Positions 33,840 to 45,510 of a DNA stretch of 64,000 nt are shown here, in pieces. The stretch lies in the NCBI GenBank assembly GCA_008508345.1, contig QNGE01000766.1, positions 86,072-150,071 on the forward strand, written 5' to 3'. The position numbers and the translations under genes are program-made. Positions within the stretch are counted from its first letter, which is position 1; each line of letters starts with the position of its first letter. This stretch comes from Paragonimus westermani. Lineage: Eukaryota; Platyhelminthes; Trematoda; Plagiorchiida; Troglotrematidae. The notes below the pieces were generated by a model. It worked only from the letters and a program-made list of their open reading frames with translations. It ran no database searches and was not told where the DNA came from.

Positions 33840-35760
33840 GTGGATTTATTGGCTGAAAATTTCATTAACCAAGTTTGACACCAAATCCCTAATGACATGA
33901 GGTCCTTCCGTATATTTTCCAAACATGCATTTAGGTTGCCAGGAGGGAAGCTGTAAACAAGTTTGATATCGTCAGCGAATGAGATTAGCTTGCCATGTTT
34001 GATAACTTGACATATATCGTTTATATATATGAGAAAGAGTAACGGTCCCAGAACACTTCCTTGTACCATGCCGCTAGTAACTGGTCTGGGTGTTGAGCTA
34101 TTGTCTCTTATTTTCACTGTTTGTGTGCGGCCTGTAAGGTATGACGAAAACCAGCTAAGCAGTGGGTCACGTATACCAAAGGATGTTATTTTAAGCAGCA
34201 TACGCTTATGAGGCACACGATCGAAAGCCGTCGCCATGTCCAACAGTATGACGATAATCGCCTCACCGGCGTCAGTAGATTCTGTCACATGGTCAAGAAA
34301 TTCTAGCTGGCATGTCATGCAAAAACGCTTGTTGAGAAACCCATGCTGGGAGTGGTTTATAAGGTTTCCTGATAACAAGAATTCGACCATGCGAAATTTT
34401 ATTATCCTTCCCAACACCCTAGAACAAATTGAAGTATGGTTAATGGGAGGATAATTGCTGACTTCGCGTCACGAGCCACTTTTATAGCGGAGCTTAATTG
34501 TAGAGTTTTTCCACTGAAAAGGGAAGGAACCCGATGTTAGAGAAGACGTATAAATATGAAGCAGAAGTAGAGGGATGTCTTCTCCATAGTTTAGAGTAAC
34601 AGGGTGTATGCCATCAGGACCAGGTGAGTGAGAAGGTTTGATAATAGCTAACTGAGAGCGTAAAAGCCATGCATCAACAGGGATATGGCGTAGAAACCTA
34701 CTTGTACTTACGGGAGCAGGGGGGGGCAGTAGGTGGTCTTCGATGTTGAAGGAAACAGCAAAATATGAATTAAAATCCTTACAGATTGTTAGAGGATCAT
34801 CTATAGTGGTTTTGTCCTGCAGTGTCACTACTGAGATGGCAGGGTCTCTCCCATTATTCCTGCGTCTCATCGACTGCATCAACTGCCAGCTCTTATCTGT
34901 GCTCTTAAGCGCACGTTCTTCTTCATTCATGTGGGGCATTTTGGTTTCATAATCAATTGCATTGAACATTTTATGCATTTGCATGATGAGAGAGAAAAGT
35001 CGCATGTTTTCCGGTACCGTGATTCAAGACTTTTGAGCTTGCATTGCTCCATTGGAGTGAGACTTATGCCGTTACCGTACACATTACGGTGTTTTGACTT
35101 TTGCATGGCTAAGATGTTCATGCAATACCTGAAGTGTTCGTTAAATGCCTCAGATGCAATACTAGGATCGGAGGTAAGAAAAAACGTGTTCCATTCCAGA
35201 GATCTCAGCAGTGTGGTGAACACGTTCCAGTCGACGAATTTAGTTTGACGGTATTGTATGACGTTCGACTCTTCAACAGCTTTTAGGTCGAACGTTATGT
35301 TCACTATGTTATGATCACTTCCTGGAAATTGGCCAAGACGGATACAGTGGCAGAAGAGATGCCTGTGGTAAATATGAAGTCTAAAGTGTGGTCTAGTCTA
35401 GTAGGCGCTAAAACATGTTAGCGCCATCCGTTTACTTGGACACATGCAAGGAACTCAGCTTGACTTGCAGGGGCAGAGAGAGAGGTCCAGGAGATATTGG
35501 GCATGTTGAAGTCTCCGCCAATTATTTTGTACTGTGAAGGTAAAGTTGATTCATAGTTCATTCCGTTAATAAGGTTCGTCATTTTGTCCTGAGTGGCGTT
35601 AGGTGGTCTATAGACACATCCTAAAAGTAATTTACAGGGTCCAGTTGACAGAAAAAAATTGCGTGATTCATTCGGGTGCATGTTAAAACTGTGAATATCA
35701 GCATCGACATCGAAAACGTGTCGTAAATCACGAATCGATCGCCCAAAGTTAAACAAACAT
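33840..35760 (-). pseudogene. ORF2 endonuclease and RT core of the split non-LTR element
   Basis: The first part (35756-35418) holds the endonuclease block IIGGDFNMPNISW. A stop replaces Gln at about 35416, and after a frameshift near 35330 the block GSDHNIVNITFD appears. The middle (35304-34469) includes SPGPDGIHPVTLNY and the start of the RT. The RT core (34417-33848) has HSQHGFLNKR, LLDMATAFDRVPH, SGMVQGSVLGPLLFLIY (normally GVPQG, so two key positions have changed) and the catalytic FADD at 33968-33979. It ends in MKFSANKS at the Penelope insertion point. The region upstream of the GDFN block is truncated, so ORF1 and the first endonuclease motifs are absent. Confidence 0.87.
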
Positions 35761-35770
35761 TCCGAACTGG

Positions 35771-38539
35771 GTGTTGAAATTTACGTCACAAGTCCGACTG
35801 ATAATATGAACAGAACAGAAGAGGTTTGTTAAGGGATATTGTCGGACAACTGCATCGATACGAATTCAAATAGTGATTAACACAAGGCTACAGCCGATCA
35901 GTTTCGAAAATGCGACCAGACTTGTATGTAAGCTCGAGGACTACTCAGCATGGCACGTTGATCCAGCATCGGATTTTGTTATAACGAGTTCCGGAGTAAA
36001 GCAAGTTGGTTAAGTGCACCACGCGTTAAAACAAACGAACCACAAGCGGAGTCGAGTCGACCAATGAGAAAGCAAAAGCGTCAACACCAATTGTATTTCT
36101 CTATTTCACTGATACGATTTTTCTATAAATAAGTGATAGAAACTCAACAGACGGGGACTTGCTTTGTGCCACGATGACTGACTTGCTTCCGCTCCGAAAA
36201 TTGGCGATCTTTAACAGATTCGCCCCCGTTGGAGCAAGTCAGTAAAAGCACATAAGTTTAACAGAAACGGGTGGGTAAGCATAGTTAAGTTGCGAAAAAG
36301 AATAGAAGCTGTATACAGGGGGGCAGGTAGAAAACGTAGGCTTTGGAAACATCTGAAAAGAATTCTCCGTAAGCTCCGGCACCTGCGGGCCGCAACTTTT
36401 ACGGTCTCCCTTGAGTGAAATCCGCTTGCTTCTGTTGTGTAAGAAATAAGTTACAACACATCTCGATACAACATAATCAGCGGCGTGAAAGACGAAACTT
36501 CCCGTGGATGAAACTCTCCATAACATGCGCAAGTTTACTTGGGAGTTTTGGAGGTGTTCTGAGAGCAGTTGCTAGCATTGTAGGTTTTTTCCTGAGAAGT
36601 TAGTTTAGTGGAACGTATGCTTGAAAAGAGGATTAGAGGAGTCATATAAGCACACTGCAACTATCTTAGATCTGGTGATGGACATTTGAAGAACTTTAGG
36701 GAATAGCTGGGAGGGAGAATGAAGGTTCGATCCGGTTCTTACTGCATACGTTTCTTCTAGGAAAGTAGAGTGTAAATATTCACAGGGCCTTTCGTTGGAC
36801 GCCATAATTTCGTGTTTTGTGTGCAACACTTGTTTGCAAAGTAAAGTCGGGGGCCTTGGCACAATCAGGATAGGTTGCGTTGGAGCTGCACTCGTTTACT
36901 TTGACTTTTGTTAGGTGATTTGCGACACATGTAACATTTGTTGGGGATAACATTCTTGGAAATATGTCATGCAAAGTAAGGCAAAAATGTCTCTGAAAAA
37001 ACGGCTCATATCGTTGCCTTTCAACGGAGGGGTTAATATTTTAATGGAATGATAGTGTAATGGTGAGTTGTCTGTCGTGAGAACAGACGCGACTGCAGCA
37101 TCATTTTATGAGTCAGGAGGAGCTTCACTCTGAAATTCATAGTAACACTCCGTGAGCCATCGACTGGTACTCTGAGAGCGTCGACAACCATATGGTTTTT
37201 CAGGCAGGTACTGGTAGTTATGTACGCATAACCTGTTATTCTGTGTCAAGTTAAATATTTGGATATCAAGGGTTTGTTCGGCCGCGACCTGAACAGTACA
37301 TTCTCTTACACGTTGCAGGTGCACACTGACGTCCCGCGTTCACAATCTTGCGAGGTGTGAAAAGCATTTAAGACTTGTCATCTACAGATACGTCAATCGT
37401 CAACCCGGGAATATGCACGGTCATGAAGGGTGCTGCTATTTGGTGTTAAAATTGAGATGAATGATAAAGTGCATGTTGATGAGATTGAAAACTTGATGGA
37501 GGAATGATACTTTGGAGCGCACGATGGTTGTGGTCTACAATTTCAGACCCAAGAAGCTAGCCGGAATTTACGGTGACATGGTTGCCGTTCACCCCATAAA
37601 ACTTCAAACAGAATTTTAGCAACAGTTGTCCCGAATAACCCATGATATAGTGGAGAAGCAGTAATCTAAACATCCATTTTTGTGCCAACCTGATGCCATG
37701 CTAGCTCGATGCAAGATCATATTTTGAGAAGAGTAAGTTTAGCGTTGAACGCTTGGTACCGATCGCTGCTGGGAAACGGAATTAACATGCATCTAACTTA
37801 TGACAAGCTGATATTGTAGGAAAAGTCGTTAATCCGCCCTTGCAAACAAAATGTTAGTCAAATTTCAGATGTGATGAGTCCATCTGAAATTTTGAGCAGG
37901 AAAAATAGGAAACTGCAAAATTTGTGTCGCGTCGTGAGACAGTCGTCTACAGGGGAACAGAAGCGTGTAGAAGCGCAATGTATCTTACCAAAAATGAAGT
38001 TACCTCATTATCCGGCTTCGGCTAAAAACATGAAAAGTTACAGTTCGTAGTCAGTGATAATATACCACGATAATGATTCACGTCTGGTCGTAGAGTTACA
38101 CGTAGCCCAAAAAACGGATCCACAAAATGAGAACAAGATTGGATCCAACAATTTCTACGGTACTATTAACGAAATGCATCAATAATTACAGAAGACAAAC
38201 CTCAATCGTTCGCGACGATAGTCTCGGCAAAATCAACAACTCCTCAACAGGACCAACAGGGTCATAGGTGAACAGACAAGTCAGCAGACCAGGACAAGAT
38301 TGGCCACTCGCTCGGCGGACATCTAATGATACATTAATTCAGTAAATCAAAATGGGTTGGGTGAGGTAGTGGGAACAAGTGTCAGGTTGGTGGGAAAAAT
38401 TGGGAAAACAAACGATGGGAACGAGTTTTCTTAATTCGTGGATCAACAAATTTACAACCACGATGTTAGATGTACCGTTTTCCGATACCAGATCCCTTGT
38501 CGACTTCGATGTTGAAGTCATTGGCCTTCCCCCCATTAA
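35771..38539. other. No recognisable gene
   Basis: An inverted repeat pairs ACTGACTTGCT (36177-36187) with AGCAAGTCAGT (36233-36243). Frames on the minus strand at 36.6-37.0 kb are open but unrecognised. The stretch at 37.4-38.3 kb may be eroded Gypsy sequence, but I cannot support this from motifs. Confidence 0.3.
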
Positions 38540-38930
38540 GTCACTCAATCGTACCGACGACGTGTACGCTTCTCGCTGTTAATCAGAGTCGCATCAACAA
38601 CTGTATTGAAAACTTGCGCACAATTGAACTTGACCTCAGGTGACGGTTTGGATGATGGTTCATATTAGCAAATGTCAAAATGCTCATCATCGAAGCGGAA
38701 TTCTTAAGTCACGTTGAACTCTTGGTCGATATTGAAAGGCTCAGACTGGCTGATGGCGTTAACTAGCTCCCCGTTCATGAGACCTACTCCAAAGCGAGCC
38801 TATGTGGTGTACGCCCTGCCTTCCCGAATAACTTTAGTGAACTTCGCTCACTTTTAAAGCACTACCCTCAACTTGAGCCACCGTTGTACTTTCCGAAGTC
38901 AGTATTTCACAACACGAAGCACCGCACTGC
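38540..38930 (+). pseudogene. Ty3/Gypsy reverse transcriptase thumb fragment
   Basis: On the plus strand a degraded catalytic block (TDDVYASRC, for the usual YxDDxxVAS) is followed by ESHQQL. In another frame come INNCIENLRTIELDLR, EAEFLSHVELLVDI (for EFLGHVV), LRLADGVN-LPVHETYS and NNFSELRSLL (for NFAELxxPL). This is the order of the Gypsy RT motif 5 and thumb. Three stops and at least one frameshift are present. It lies on the opposite strand to the copy at 39.4-42.1 kb, so it is a separate insertion. The identity of each block is weak alone; the order makes the call. Confidence 0.45.
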
Positions 38931-39369
38931 CAATAACTTAACACCAGTGCAGGTTGGCTTTATATGACAAGACTCCTGATAAAGGGGCTGAATAGAAACA
39001 CATGTTCCAACTAGGCACCATCTGACCCCATGGCTCCATCTCNTATTCGTTTTTGTATGGTTCGTAAATATCTACAGTGATCGCGGATAACCAAGCGTGC
39101 TTCTCACATGTGCGTTGAGAAATATATATTATTATGAATATTATTTGGAGTGATAGACAATTCATCTCGACGCACACAAAATGTAGTGAATTTCCGTCTG
39201 GCCTTTGGGTTTCAACTACTTCGTGACGCACTGAGCATGGGTGTAGTTTAACGTTGAGTATCGCGGATCGACTCTGTTGGGCTAACCCGTAAAGGCTGGA
39301 TTAGTCAGCAATCATTACTAGAAGTTTACTGAGATAAGTATGGAACACGTGACAAGTCTCAAAATGTTT
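38931..39369. other. No recognisable gene; contains one N
   Basis: No motif is seen. An undetermined base is present at 39043. Confidence 0.4.
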
Positions 39370-39768
39370 GAATTGGTTGACCGATTTTTGCACTATGGTA
39401 TAGTCATATGCAATGAGTGCTTCGCACCATCGTTGATCAATAGCTGCTGATGAACTTGCCAATGAATTTTCCGGATTGTAAGTGAATTTCGGCGCTTACT
39501 GATCTGACACAGTTTTGAGTGATATCCCAAAGAGCCACTTAGGTAGCCGCTTTACCACCAGTTTACCGTCAGAGCATCACTGTGTCTGACCATAACCCTT
39601 TTCTGCTGGACTGAGTCGACGTAATATACACACATCTGGTTTGTCGTCCTGTTCAAGCACAGCTCCGATCCCACCTGGAGGAGCATCAGCAATCAACACA
39701 GGCATAGTTTTAAAAGAAAACGGACGAAATACAGCATCAACTGACAAAAAATTCAACAGTGAACGCAC
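39370..39768 (-). pseudogene. RNase H region of the second Gypsy element
   Basis: It reads PVLIADAPPGGIGAVLEQD, where the usual DASP has become DAPP. RRLSPAEKGYGQTQ follows, then after a frame break WLFGISLKTVSDQ. A further block is SSAAIDQRWCEALIAYDYTIV, a stretch found in flatworm Gypsy polyproteins between RNase H and integrase. It would degrade the RNA strand of the cDNA hybrid. Confidence 0.75.
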
Positions 39769-39999
39769 ACACCGTCCATGAGTTGGAGTTCACGTGAACT
39801 GCTTCTCGGAAAGCAACTGGAATAATCATTCAGCAAGGTGAGAGAAATTCGGAACAAAATGGGAGTAGTACTGCAATGCATCCAACGAAGAAGGTAATTC
39901 GGATAGATTTGTGGGTGAAGGTGCACTAACTAATGGGTCTAGACTTTCGACACCAGGTTTGCATCAATTACCGTCAAATACTCAACCGAGACACTCGAA

Positions 40000-40721
40000 A
40001 CTGCTTGCAATAAAGACGCATTTGTTTTGATTATCAGCAATGTTCCTGCCAAAAAACTGTCGGAATAGTTTCAACAGACGATAATCATGAGTTAACTTGT
40101 TTGGAGCGTGTACGATGGCATCATCCTGATAAACTTCGACACCATCCATACTCTTCTCAATATTACTAATTACATGCTGAGAGATAGCAGGGGGTTACTA
40201 AGTCCAAGCGGCGAAAAGCGGTACCGCAATGGTCCATTAGGTATGGTGATTGTCGTTATCGGCATTGGTGCCTTATCCAAAGGAATTTGTAGACATGCAT
40301 CCTTCAAGTCAATCTGGGAGAAAATTTCGGATTCCGAAAGTTTGTCCAGAAAGTCCTCAAGTTCAGCAGTGCTACACATATATTGCTAAAGGCATCGATT
40401 CGTAGTTGGTCGATAATCGCCACATATACGCGGTGTTCTTCCATCAGACTTCAAGGGTGTCACAATCGGTGTGGCCCGTAAGGATAGATGAACAAGCTGA
40501 ATGACGCACTCTTCTACCAGCTGGCTGAGTACCTTAATTAACGGTCCACCGAGTCCATAAGGAATTATAGGACGTTTGACAAAAACCAGACCACCATGTA
40601 CTTCTAGTTTAACTGGAGGTATCTTCATGCCGCCAGTGACCTGCGAACACTTGAGAACCAAGTTTTGAAAGCTTGTTGAATCAATCAATGGTACAATCAA
40701 AGAAACCTGGTTATGAAGCAT
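40000..40721 (-). pseudogene. Reverse transcriptase of the second Gypsy element
   Basis: From 40721 the N-terminal finger block reads VFVKRPIIPYGLGGPLIKVL, followed by CVIQLVHLSLRATPIVTPLK and PRICGDYR. From 40379 it continues with EIFSQIDLKDACLQIPL (first catalytic Asp) and YRFSPLGLSN. In a further frame it reads the catalytic YQDD at 40120-40131, followed by AIVHAPNK. Stops separate the first two parts. The protease remnant just upstream (40930-40985) reads FIVESGTVESI, with Glu where the catalytic Asp should be. Confidence 0.82.
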
Positions 40722-41356
40722 TTATAGAACCTTTAGCCCCAAAATGAATGGACCATGATGAGTAACAACAAAGTTGCAATTAAGTAGCTTGGATTGGTTA
40801 ATAACTATCAGAAAAGTGACTGTGCCCAAAAGAGGAATGGGATGACCAACTGTAACTTGTATGTTTGCGGAACAAGGATGTAGTGTGCAATTTGGATAGG
40901 ACTGTGATAGATGTCTTCGTGGTGTGATGGATTCTACAGTGCCAGATTCGACAATAAAATCATTCCTCGTGCTAAGTACTGTGAGGGGGCTTGAAATAGA
41001 TGTTCTGCTGTAGATAAATAAACTGTCAAAGTGAAGATTTCCATCTTGTCGTATGTAATATCAAATTCATTCTAATCAGTTTCTACAAATTGACAATTTC
41101 TGTTCGACTTACAGACACTTCGTAAATAACCTCATTCCCCGCACTTGGGCATATAGATCTTCGGCGAACGCATGTGTATCTGAAGTGTTTCTTTCCACAT
41201 GAAGTACAAATCCTGAATCTGCTGGTGAAATGTGCTGGAAGTCGCTACCTTCCGGAATGAAAAACAGAAGTCAGTCTTCTTGACACGAAGGAATTCCCAG
41301 TTTAATAGGTTTCTGTTGGTTAGTTTATAAACCAGACGCATCAGTAAGGTTAAGAA

Positions 41357-42071
41357 TTACAAATGGTGCTGACGCTTTTGCCTTCTCATCAATCGGCTCG
41401 ACTCAGCTCGTAGCTCGTGTGTTTTAATGCGTGACGCACGCAAACAACTCGTTTTACTCCGATGCTCGTTATCAGCGTGCCATGCTGAGTGGTCCCCGCG
41501 CTGACATACCAGTGTGTTCACGTTTTCGACACTGATCGGTCGTAGCCTTCTGCGAATCAATGGTCTACTTCGTGTCGATGCGTTTGTCCAATCCAATCCC
41601 TTCACAGCATGTGTCGTCTGATTCAAAGACTTTCGAGAAATTGGTCGAGGACCACATTCAGGAGCTGAGCTGAATGGCCGCGGAGTACTGTGCTCTGTAA
41701 GTCGATTTTCATCTATCCAACACGAGACTGGGGCCTCCCTCGAACGTCCACTATAGACTGTATCATTAGCGTCTTCGTACTGATCACAGATGACCTTGGC
41801 ATTTGATACGTAGGTTTGGCGAGTAGCAGTTATTTTTATGTGGATGCAGAGCATTATCGCCGGCGATGAGACGGTCAAGAAGTTGTACGTCCAGTTGATC
41901 GCCAAAAGGACATCGTGCTGCCTGGCTTTGGATCTGGAGAATAAAGTCACTGACTGACTGGGTTGGTTGGCGCTGCCTGGTGTTGAATTTGGTTCGTTCG
42001 GCAACCTCAAAATTCACAGGGATGACATGACCAGGTGGTATTTCCTTTATGCGCTCACATGGGAAATCCAT
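41357..42071 (-). pseudogene. gag fragment of the second Gypsy element
   Basis: The frame from 42071 reads a capsid piece (EVAERTKFNTRQRQPTQSV, then DFILQIQSQAARCPFGD and LDRLIAGDN), which is the conserved capsid block of ordinary Gypsy Gag. A frameshift near 41800 leads into a region with scattered cysteines (a Cys-x-Lys-Arg-x-x-His-Thr pattern near 41530) that is probably a worn CCHC zinc knuckle. Neither part is complete. Confidence 0.65.
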
Positions 42072-44199
42072 AAACGAATATGGATAAGATAGATTCGATA
42101 GAAGAAAATAAGCCTCTTTTTCTATTTTTGAGAGGAAGCAGGCGGATTTTGTTCCCTTATTTAGGCTCGATGCGTTCTTACACTATAGTTCGAATCGTTC
42201 ATGATATTCCTAAATACCACGAGGAGAAGAAGGAATTTCCAAGGTTTCACGAAGCCAGTTCAATACTTCCTAAATGGATAGTACTCGAAGCGAGACCAGT
42301 ACACCGTACATCCGAATTCAGCAGAACACAGCAAATGAACGATAACCACCTGCTTGTATCAGAATTACGCGCCGTATCAAAAGTGTCCAACTTGAAATTC
42401 AATAATTGGCGTGGAAGTATATGTTCAGTTACATTCATCACATTTCATCTCTCAATTTTGCACGGATATACGGCACACTGAAAACGGTATCAACGTCCTA
42501 TTCTGCTCAGTACCTTGTACAGAAGTTGATCACATCCTTTTACTATCCCTAACGAATATGGCATTGCTGGCCATGCTACTATAAAAGAATGATTCCCCGA
42601 AATGTCAAACTTAATATCTAATAGTGGTTTTCGGTTGCTTTTCCTGAATGTCCTCTGGGTTTTCCTGGATATCCACGTAACGTCCACGTCTCTGTATCAA
42701 AGAATCTCAGGCGTCTAATGGTTGAACATTTTCGTTTAGTGTTCCAACCAAGTAAGTGCACCGCCGGCAAGTTTGTTGTTTCCCGCTCCGTATAGACACT
42801 AGTGAAGAAGGCTTCACGCTTCTGGGCTCAACACTGCATGCCTTGACAACTCGGTATGGTCCCCAAACACACCATTATGAGACCAGGTGCGTCTTTTACC
42901 CACCGATGCACGTCCTTGTCATGTGGAAAGTGGTAATGTGGGCCTTTGGCCCGCTTAAAATGATTTCACGCCTATTCCAACCGCGGCCAACAGATTTACA
43001 CGTCTAGCTGTAGCTGGCCATAAATGAAAACGCTTCGGCCGATAAAGTTTCCCCGTTACACGCTTCCGTCCAGTTGAGCAAAGCAGCGAAACCGGGCGGA
43101 TGAGAAACCAGAGAGGGTTCCTAAGGATGGGCCCAGTGAGATTTACCTGAAAGGGTGGAAAATTCGGGCTGGTACCATAACAATGCAAGCGTTATGAATG
43201 CGTTCGAGTCACACCTCTCCTCAAATATTTAAGATACGGTGAGGATAAAGGTGAACAGGCCGGATAAGAACTTCGCGTAACGATCATCTGATAATTCACG
43301 TAACAATCACTTGATAATTCGCACCGATTAACCCAAAGGTGTTCATTTGAGTTTGTGTAGAACCGGCACGACTAACTTGCAACGGAAAGTCAATTCTGCA
43401 ACAATATAGTGCTGCCGCATGAAACTTGAAGTAAGTTTAAGACACAAGTTTCCTCTCACAGTCAACGTTCATTAGGTGGTGTGCTTGAAAGGTTTGACGG
43501 AGGTGAGAAGTACAAAGGTTTTGATGAGATCTCGTGAAGTATACTGGTTGCGTGACTTTCGTGTTTTTCGTGACGCATTATGACCCGTGACAGCTTGTGC
43601 TCGCTACTGTTCATTACGGCGTGTAAACGTGTCAACCTGTCTAGGTAATTACAAATGAGCACATACATATGGATAAGTGAATACATAGACCACAAAATTG
43701 TGTTTCTGTGCAGTTTCTAAATGCAACCCTGAATGTAGTGCGGCCGGAAAGTCGCAGAGTTCCAACGAGTTACTGCACTCAATTACCCGTGCAAAGTATT
43801 CAAGGTGTTGGGGATGACCACGGCAGTATTACAAATTACCAACTTTTGAGCAGCAAGAGTATTACGGGGTTTTCTTGGATGGTTGGAGCGAAATTGAAGC
43901 TGCAACAACGTTTGAAGAGAGCTGAGAATAAGCGAAATGTTCGTTCACAACCATCGAGTGACTAGTTGAATAGAGAGAAGAGCAGACAAATGTGTGCAAA
44001 TTTGCATTGTTTTGCCGCGTCATTTAAATCTCTTTCAGCAGTGTGGAAAGTGACGCAAAATTGTTGCGAAACAATAGTGAATTGTTGTTAATTAACTAAA
44101 ATATAAGTTGTATAGGCAATGTTCACGAATTTGAAGAATTAAGGGGTTCTTATGTCTCAACGACCAGCAAAAGGGTTCGAGGTAGAGGCCCAGCGATTG
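42072..44199. other. No recognisable gene; one small tandem repeat
   Basis: Two 23-bp units lie in tandem at 43274-43319 (19 of 23 positions match). Otherwise only unassigned short frames are seen. Confidence 0.4.
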
Positions 44200-44690
44200 C
44201 TACTCCAGTCGGTCTTTTCTATTCAGTGGCAAATAGGTGCCTGTCAAACTAGAAAGCCATAGCTGAAAACAGGATTCAACACCGCTCTTTAGGATTGTGG
44301 TAAATACCAGTGCCATGGCAAGATTATTCATCCAGTGGAGTTTCAAGAAAATGAGGATCATGTGGTGCCTCGATGTGATCTCCGGAGACGCTTCTACCGA
44401 CTCCAGAAGAAAGGTTATTTCAATGATTGTAACTCTGTAAGAAAGGAACTTCTGCCTGATCAAGGTTCGACGACGAAGCTTGTAAAGCTTCCAGTTGTAT
44501 CCTCATCAGCAGTCACCATTCGATACAACCAAGAACTCTTTAAAGAGATCTGCTTGAAGGAGAAAGCGTGTGTAGAACCATGGAGCCGTCGGGATTTAAG
44601 TGGATACAAATCAAGAATTTCTGGTTCAGACTCGTACGCGACATTTTTTAAGCCCAAGAATGGGTTGTCAGCCACCCGCCAGACGCATCC
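44200..44690 (-). pseudogene. CR1-type ORF2 C-terminal fragment
   Basis: On the minus strand it reads RVADNPFLGLKNVAYES, then EILDLYPLKSRRL. After a frame change it reads LYKLRRRTLIRQKFLSYRV. These align directly with the C-terminus of the intact ORF2 at 46.7-49.8 kb (RVATKMVTGLRHLSYES, EILDLYPLEFRRL, LYKLRPRTFLRQQFFSYRV). It is therefore an old 5'-truncated copy of the same or a sister CR1 family, in the opposite orientation and about 500 bp away from the full-length copy. Confidence 0.8.
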
Positions 44691-45214
44691 AGAAGTTAGT
44701 GTATTTATTTTGGGCACTTATGTACGAGTAGACTACCATGCTGGAAAAGCGGTATTATACAAACCTTTTAAAGCGTTTGAAACGCTCTCTTGTCCATGCA
44801 AGAGAAAGTGTGTTCACTCATCCTGTGGGCCGCAAGATGACCACAAGTATTGTAATAGCAGGTAGTATACCGCAGTGTTGTTTTTATTACATACACTCCC
44901 TTCCGCTTCTTATGAGATCCTCAGACACGCAAAGTGACTGCATCCGTGATCCGGTGAGTAAGGTGACCAACCAATACCTGAGGCCAGCGGTCAGTGAACG
45001 TGGGGCCACTCCGCTTTAGTGGCTTACTCCTGAACCATAGGGCCGCCTATTTGTACAGAAAAGGATAGGATGTGAATTGAAGTTTCCTCGGTGTCTGCGA
45101 TGTGCTAATACAGGTTTCTCCCTGGTTTGTGGTTCTTCCCCACCTGGCGGGTAACTCGAAATCTGGTTTAAATTTCCTTGGTGTCATTGTCTATTCATAT
45201 TTTTGCTATCTTGA
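44691..45214. other. No recognisable gene; possible 5' UTR start of the CR1 element
   Basis: The last part may be a further, more diverged 5'-UTR unit of the following CR1 element, because TTTCCTTGGTGTC (near 45176) resembles the unit boundary. The 5' end of the element is not fixed. Confidence 0.35.
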
Positions 45215-45472
45215 TGCCCTGTGCATCAAAAAATTATACACGATCACTGCTATTCTTTGTCGAATAGCATAACTCATTGAGTATTGTATTGTTCGTTTTC
45301 GATATTATCCGTATTATTCTCTAGACTTGTGCTTCCTTTTGGTGCCCAGTGCATCAAAAAACAATTGTATACGATCATCGCTGTTCGTTGAAGAATAGCA
45401 TAAATCGCTGTGTATTAGCATATTTGTGTTTGATGATATCCGTATTATTTTCTAGCCTCGTGTTTCCTTTCC
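45215..45472 (+). repeat. Two tandem 5'-UTR monomers (about 128 and 130 bp)
   Basis: Unit A is 45215-45342 and unit B is 45343-45472. Both start TGCCC-GTGCATCAAAAAA, share CGATCA, a hairpin ending GAATAGCATAA, ATATCCGTATTATT-TCTAG (unit A has one extra T) and a final TTCCTTT. They stop 38 bp before ORF1. The hairpins are GCTATTC/GAATAGC (45249-45268) and GCTGTTC/GAATAGC (45380-45399). Confidence 0.8.
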
Positions 45473-45510
45473 ATTAACAACTGTCATATTTACTCACAGA
45501 CTATAAAACA

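Larger units (their letters stand above)
30643..35770 (-). mobile_element. 5'-truncated CR1/Jockey-type non-LTR element, split by a Penelope-like element
   Basis: The two halves of one ORF2 lie on either side of a 2411-bp insertion (31429-33839). The outer half starts inside the endonuclease near 35.76 kb, so the 5' part including ORF1 is missing. The inner half ends at the ORF2 stop (30682-30684). A short hairpin GCGTGA/TCACGC (30644-30662) lies just past the stop and may belong to its 3' UTR. Several stops and frameshifts mark it as inactive. The exact clade is not resolved; the RT block order fits the CR1/Jockey group. Confidence 0.82.
39370..42071 (-). mobile_element. Second Ty3/Gypsy element, heavily decayed (gag to RNase H)
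   Basis: Reading the minus strand from 42071 the order is a gag fragment, a degenerate zinc-knuckle region, a protease remnant, reverse transcriptase and RNase H. No integrase and no LTR could be identified. Sequence blocks differ from those of the 4.7-9.5 kb element (YQDD instead of YLDD, ordinary gag), so it belongs to another Gypsy lineage. Frame changes and stops are frequent. Confidence 0.8.

Noticed and set aside
38931..39231. 97-codon minus-strand frame containing the N as a Gypsy integrase piece
   Set aside because: No HHCC or DDE motif could be found, and the N makes one codon undefined.
39449..39480. CTGATGA...CAATGAAT as a hammerhead core
   Set aside because: The GAAA part is GAAT and no helix flanks it.
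44335..44865. A 176-codon plus-strand open frame that looks like a gene
   Set aside because: It is the antisense of a CR1 ORF2 C-terminal fragment. The minus strand reads conserved CR1 blocks over 44.4-44.7 kb, while the plus-strand product resembles nothing.
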